From assembly GCF_004803895.1 (NCBI RefSeq), contig NZ_CP021978.1:2666001-2730000 (forward strand): DNA of 64,000 nucleotides. The letters are read 5' to 3'. Positions 63,634 through 64,000 of this stretch are shown piece by piece (the first letter of the stretch is position 1; the number at the start of each line of letters is the position of its first letter). Made by a program: the position numbers and the translations under genes. Below the pieces are notes generated by a model. The model saw only the letters and a program-made list of their open reading frames with translations, made no database searches and was not told the DNA's origin. This DNA is from Streptomyces hawaiiensis (GTDB lineage Bacteria; Actinomycetota; Actinomycetes; Streptomycetales; Streptomycetaceae).

Positions 63634-64000
63634 TTATGAGACGTTGACCCCGAAGTCCAGCGCGATGCCCCGCAGCCCCGACGCGTACCCCTGCCCGACG
63701 GCCCTGAACTTCCATTCGCCCTGGTAGCGATAGAGCTCACCGAAGATCATCGCGGTCTCCGTGGAGGCGTCCTCGCTCAGGTCGTAGCGGGCGAGTTCCT
63801 GGCCGTCGGCCTGGTTGACCACACGGATGAAGGCGTTGCTGACCTGGCCGAAGGTCTGGCCGCGCTCGTCGGCCATGTGGATGGAGACGGGGAACACGAT
63901 CTTGTCGCACTGCGGCGGGACCTTGGGGAGGTCGATCAGGAGCGACTCGTCGTCGCCGTCGCCCTCGCCGGTGAGGTTGTCACCGGTGTGCTCGACCGAG
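63634..64000 (-). CDS. terD: TerD-family protein, N-terminus beyond the window
   Basis: The visible 121 residues end the protein: [80 protein letters not shown]. This is the standard C-terminal two thirds of TerD, with acidic Ca2+-binding loops (GDGDDE). Without the Pro-rich tail of the other TerD. It lies 126 bp upstream of the DUF475 gene on the same strand; no terminator is evident between them, so they may be co-transcribed. Confidence 0.92.
   Translation of the reverse strand, partial: SVEHTGDNLTGEGDGDDESLLIDLPKVPPQCDKIVFPVSIHMADERGQTFGQVSNAFIRVVNQADGQELARYDLSEDASTETAMIFGELYRYQGEWKFRAVGQGYASGLRGIALDFGVNVS

Overview
The window is chromosomal DNA from a high-G+C actinobacterium, almost certainly a Streptomyces. 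The evidence is the strong third-position G/C bias, frequent GTG/TTG starts, many 4-8 bp start/stop overlaps, typical Streptomyces families (DUF574 methyltransferase, XRE regulator with a DUF5753-like C-terminus, LLM/F420 oxidoreductase, GT87-PAP2 fusion, Ter genes) and copies of the dispersed GGGGCGCGGGGAACTGCGCG repeat. I see no insertion sequence, prophage, CRISPR array or rRNA. One tRNA (Val, anticodon TAC) is present at 52.1 kb.

Layout. 0-8.6 kb: a truncated pyruvyltransferase, two SAM methyltransferases, an MFS exporter with an extra C-terminal domain, a cell-wall amidase, a frameshifted membrane protein and an F420-type oxidoreductase. 8.7-17.5 kb and 25.2-27.9 kb: a sterol-type gene set. 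It has a KstR-like TetR repressor, a [3Fe-4S] ferredoxin, an aldehyde dehydrogenase, an MBL-fold hydrolase, a CYP125-like P450 and a FadA5-like thiolase. Four KstR-type operators (TnnAACnnGTTnnA or one mismatch) sit in the promoter gaps. A leftward glycosyltransferase / methyltransferase / squalene-cyclase-fold operon diverges from kstR across one of these operators.

19.2-25.0 kb: a cobalamin riboswitch leads an uninterrupted, overlapping operon. It encodes a secreted, membrane-anchored alpha/alpha-toroid protein, a second secreted anchored protein, and a complete ECF transporter (T component, fused double ATPase, S component). I read this as a surface B12-capture and uptake system that resembles animal transcobalamin/intrinsic factor in fold.

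27.8-28.3 kb holds gene remnants, including a 52-bp tandem duplication that breaks a reading frame. 28-44 kb is a mixed housekeeping region: a GT87-PAP2 membrane enzyme, MHS-type and DHA2-type MFS proteins, an FHA protein, a peptidoglycan-binding membrane protein, a Cpt-like kinase, a HAD phosphatase, and a GDT1/TMEM165-type exporter under a yybP-ykoY (Mn2+) riboswitch. It ends with a secreted HNH nuclease and a PhoD-like phosphatase. 44-55.7 kb: a flavoprotein, DoxX, two DedA proteins, a PAP2 phosphatase, a ketopantoate-reductase-like enzyme, tRNA-Val, a DUF4097 lipoprotein and a coiled-coil membrane protein.

55.7-64 kb: a Ter (tellurium/stress) island. A leftward biosynthetic operon (TIM-barrel C-C lyase, an 886-aa double phosphoribosyltransferase with TRSP and Pelota-like domains, HAD hydrolase) diverges from a TerD gene with a YGYP-rich tail. 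A TerA-like gene, a DUF475/TerC-type membrane protein and another TerD running off the window follow.
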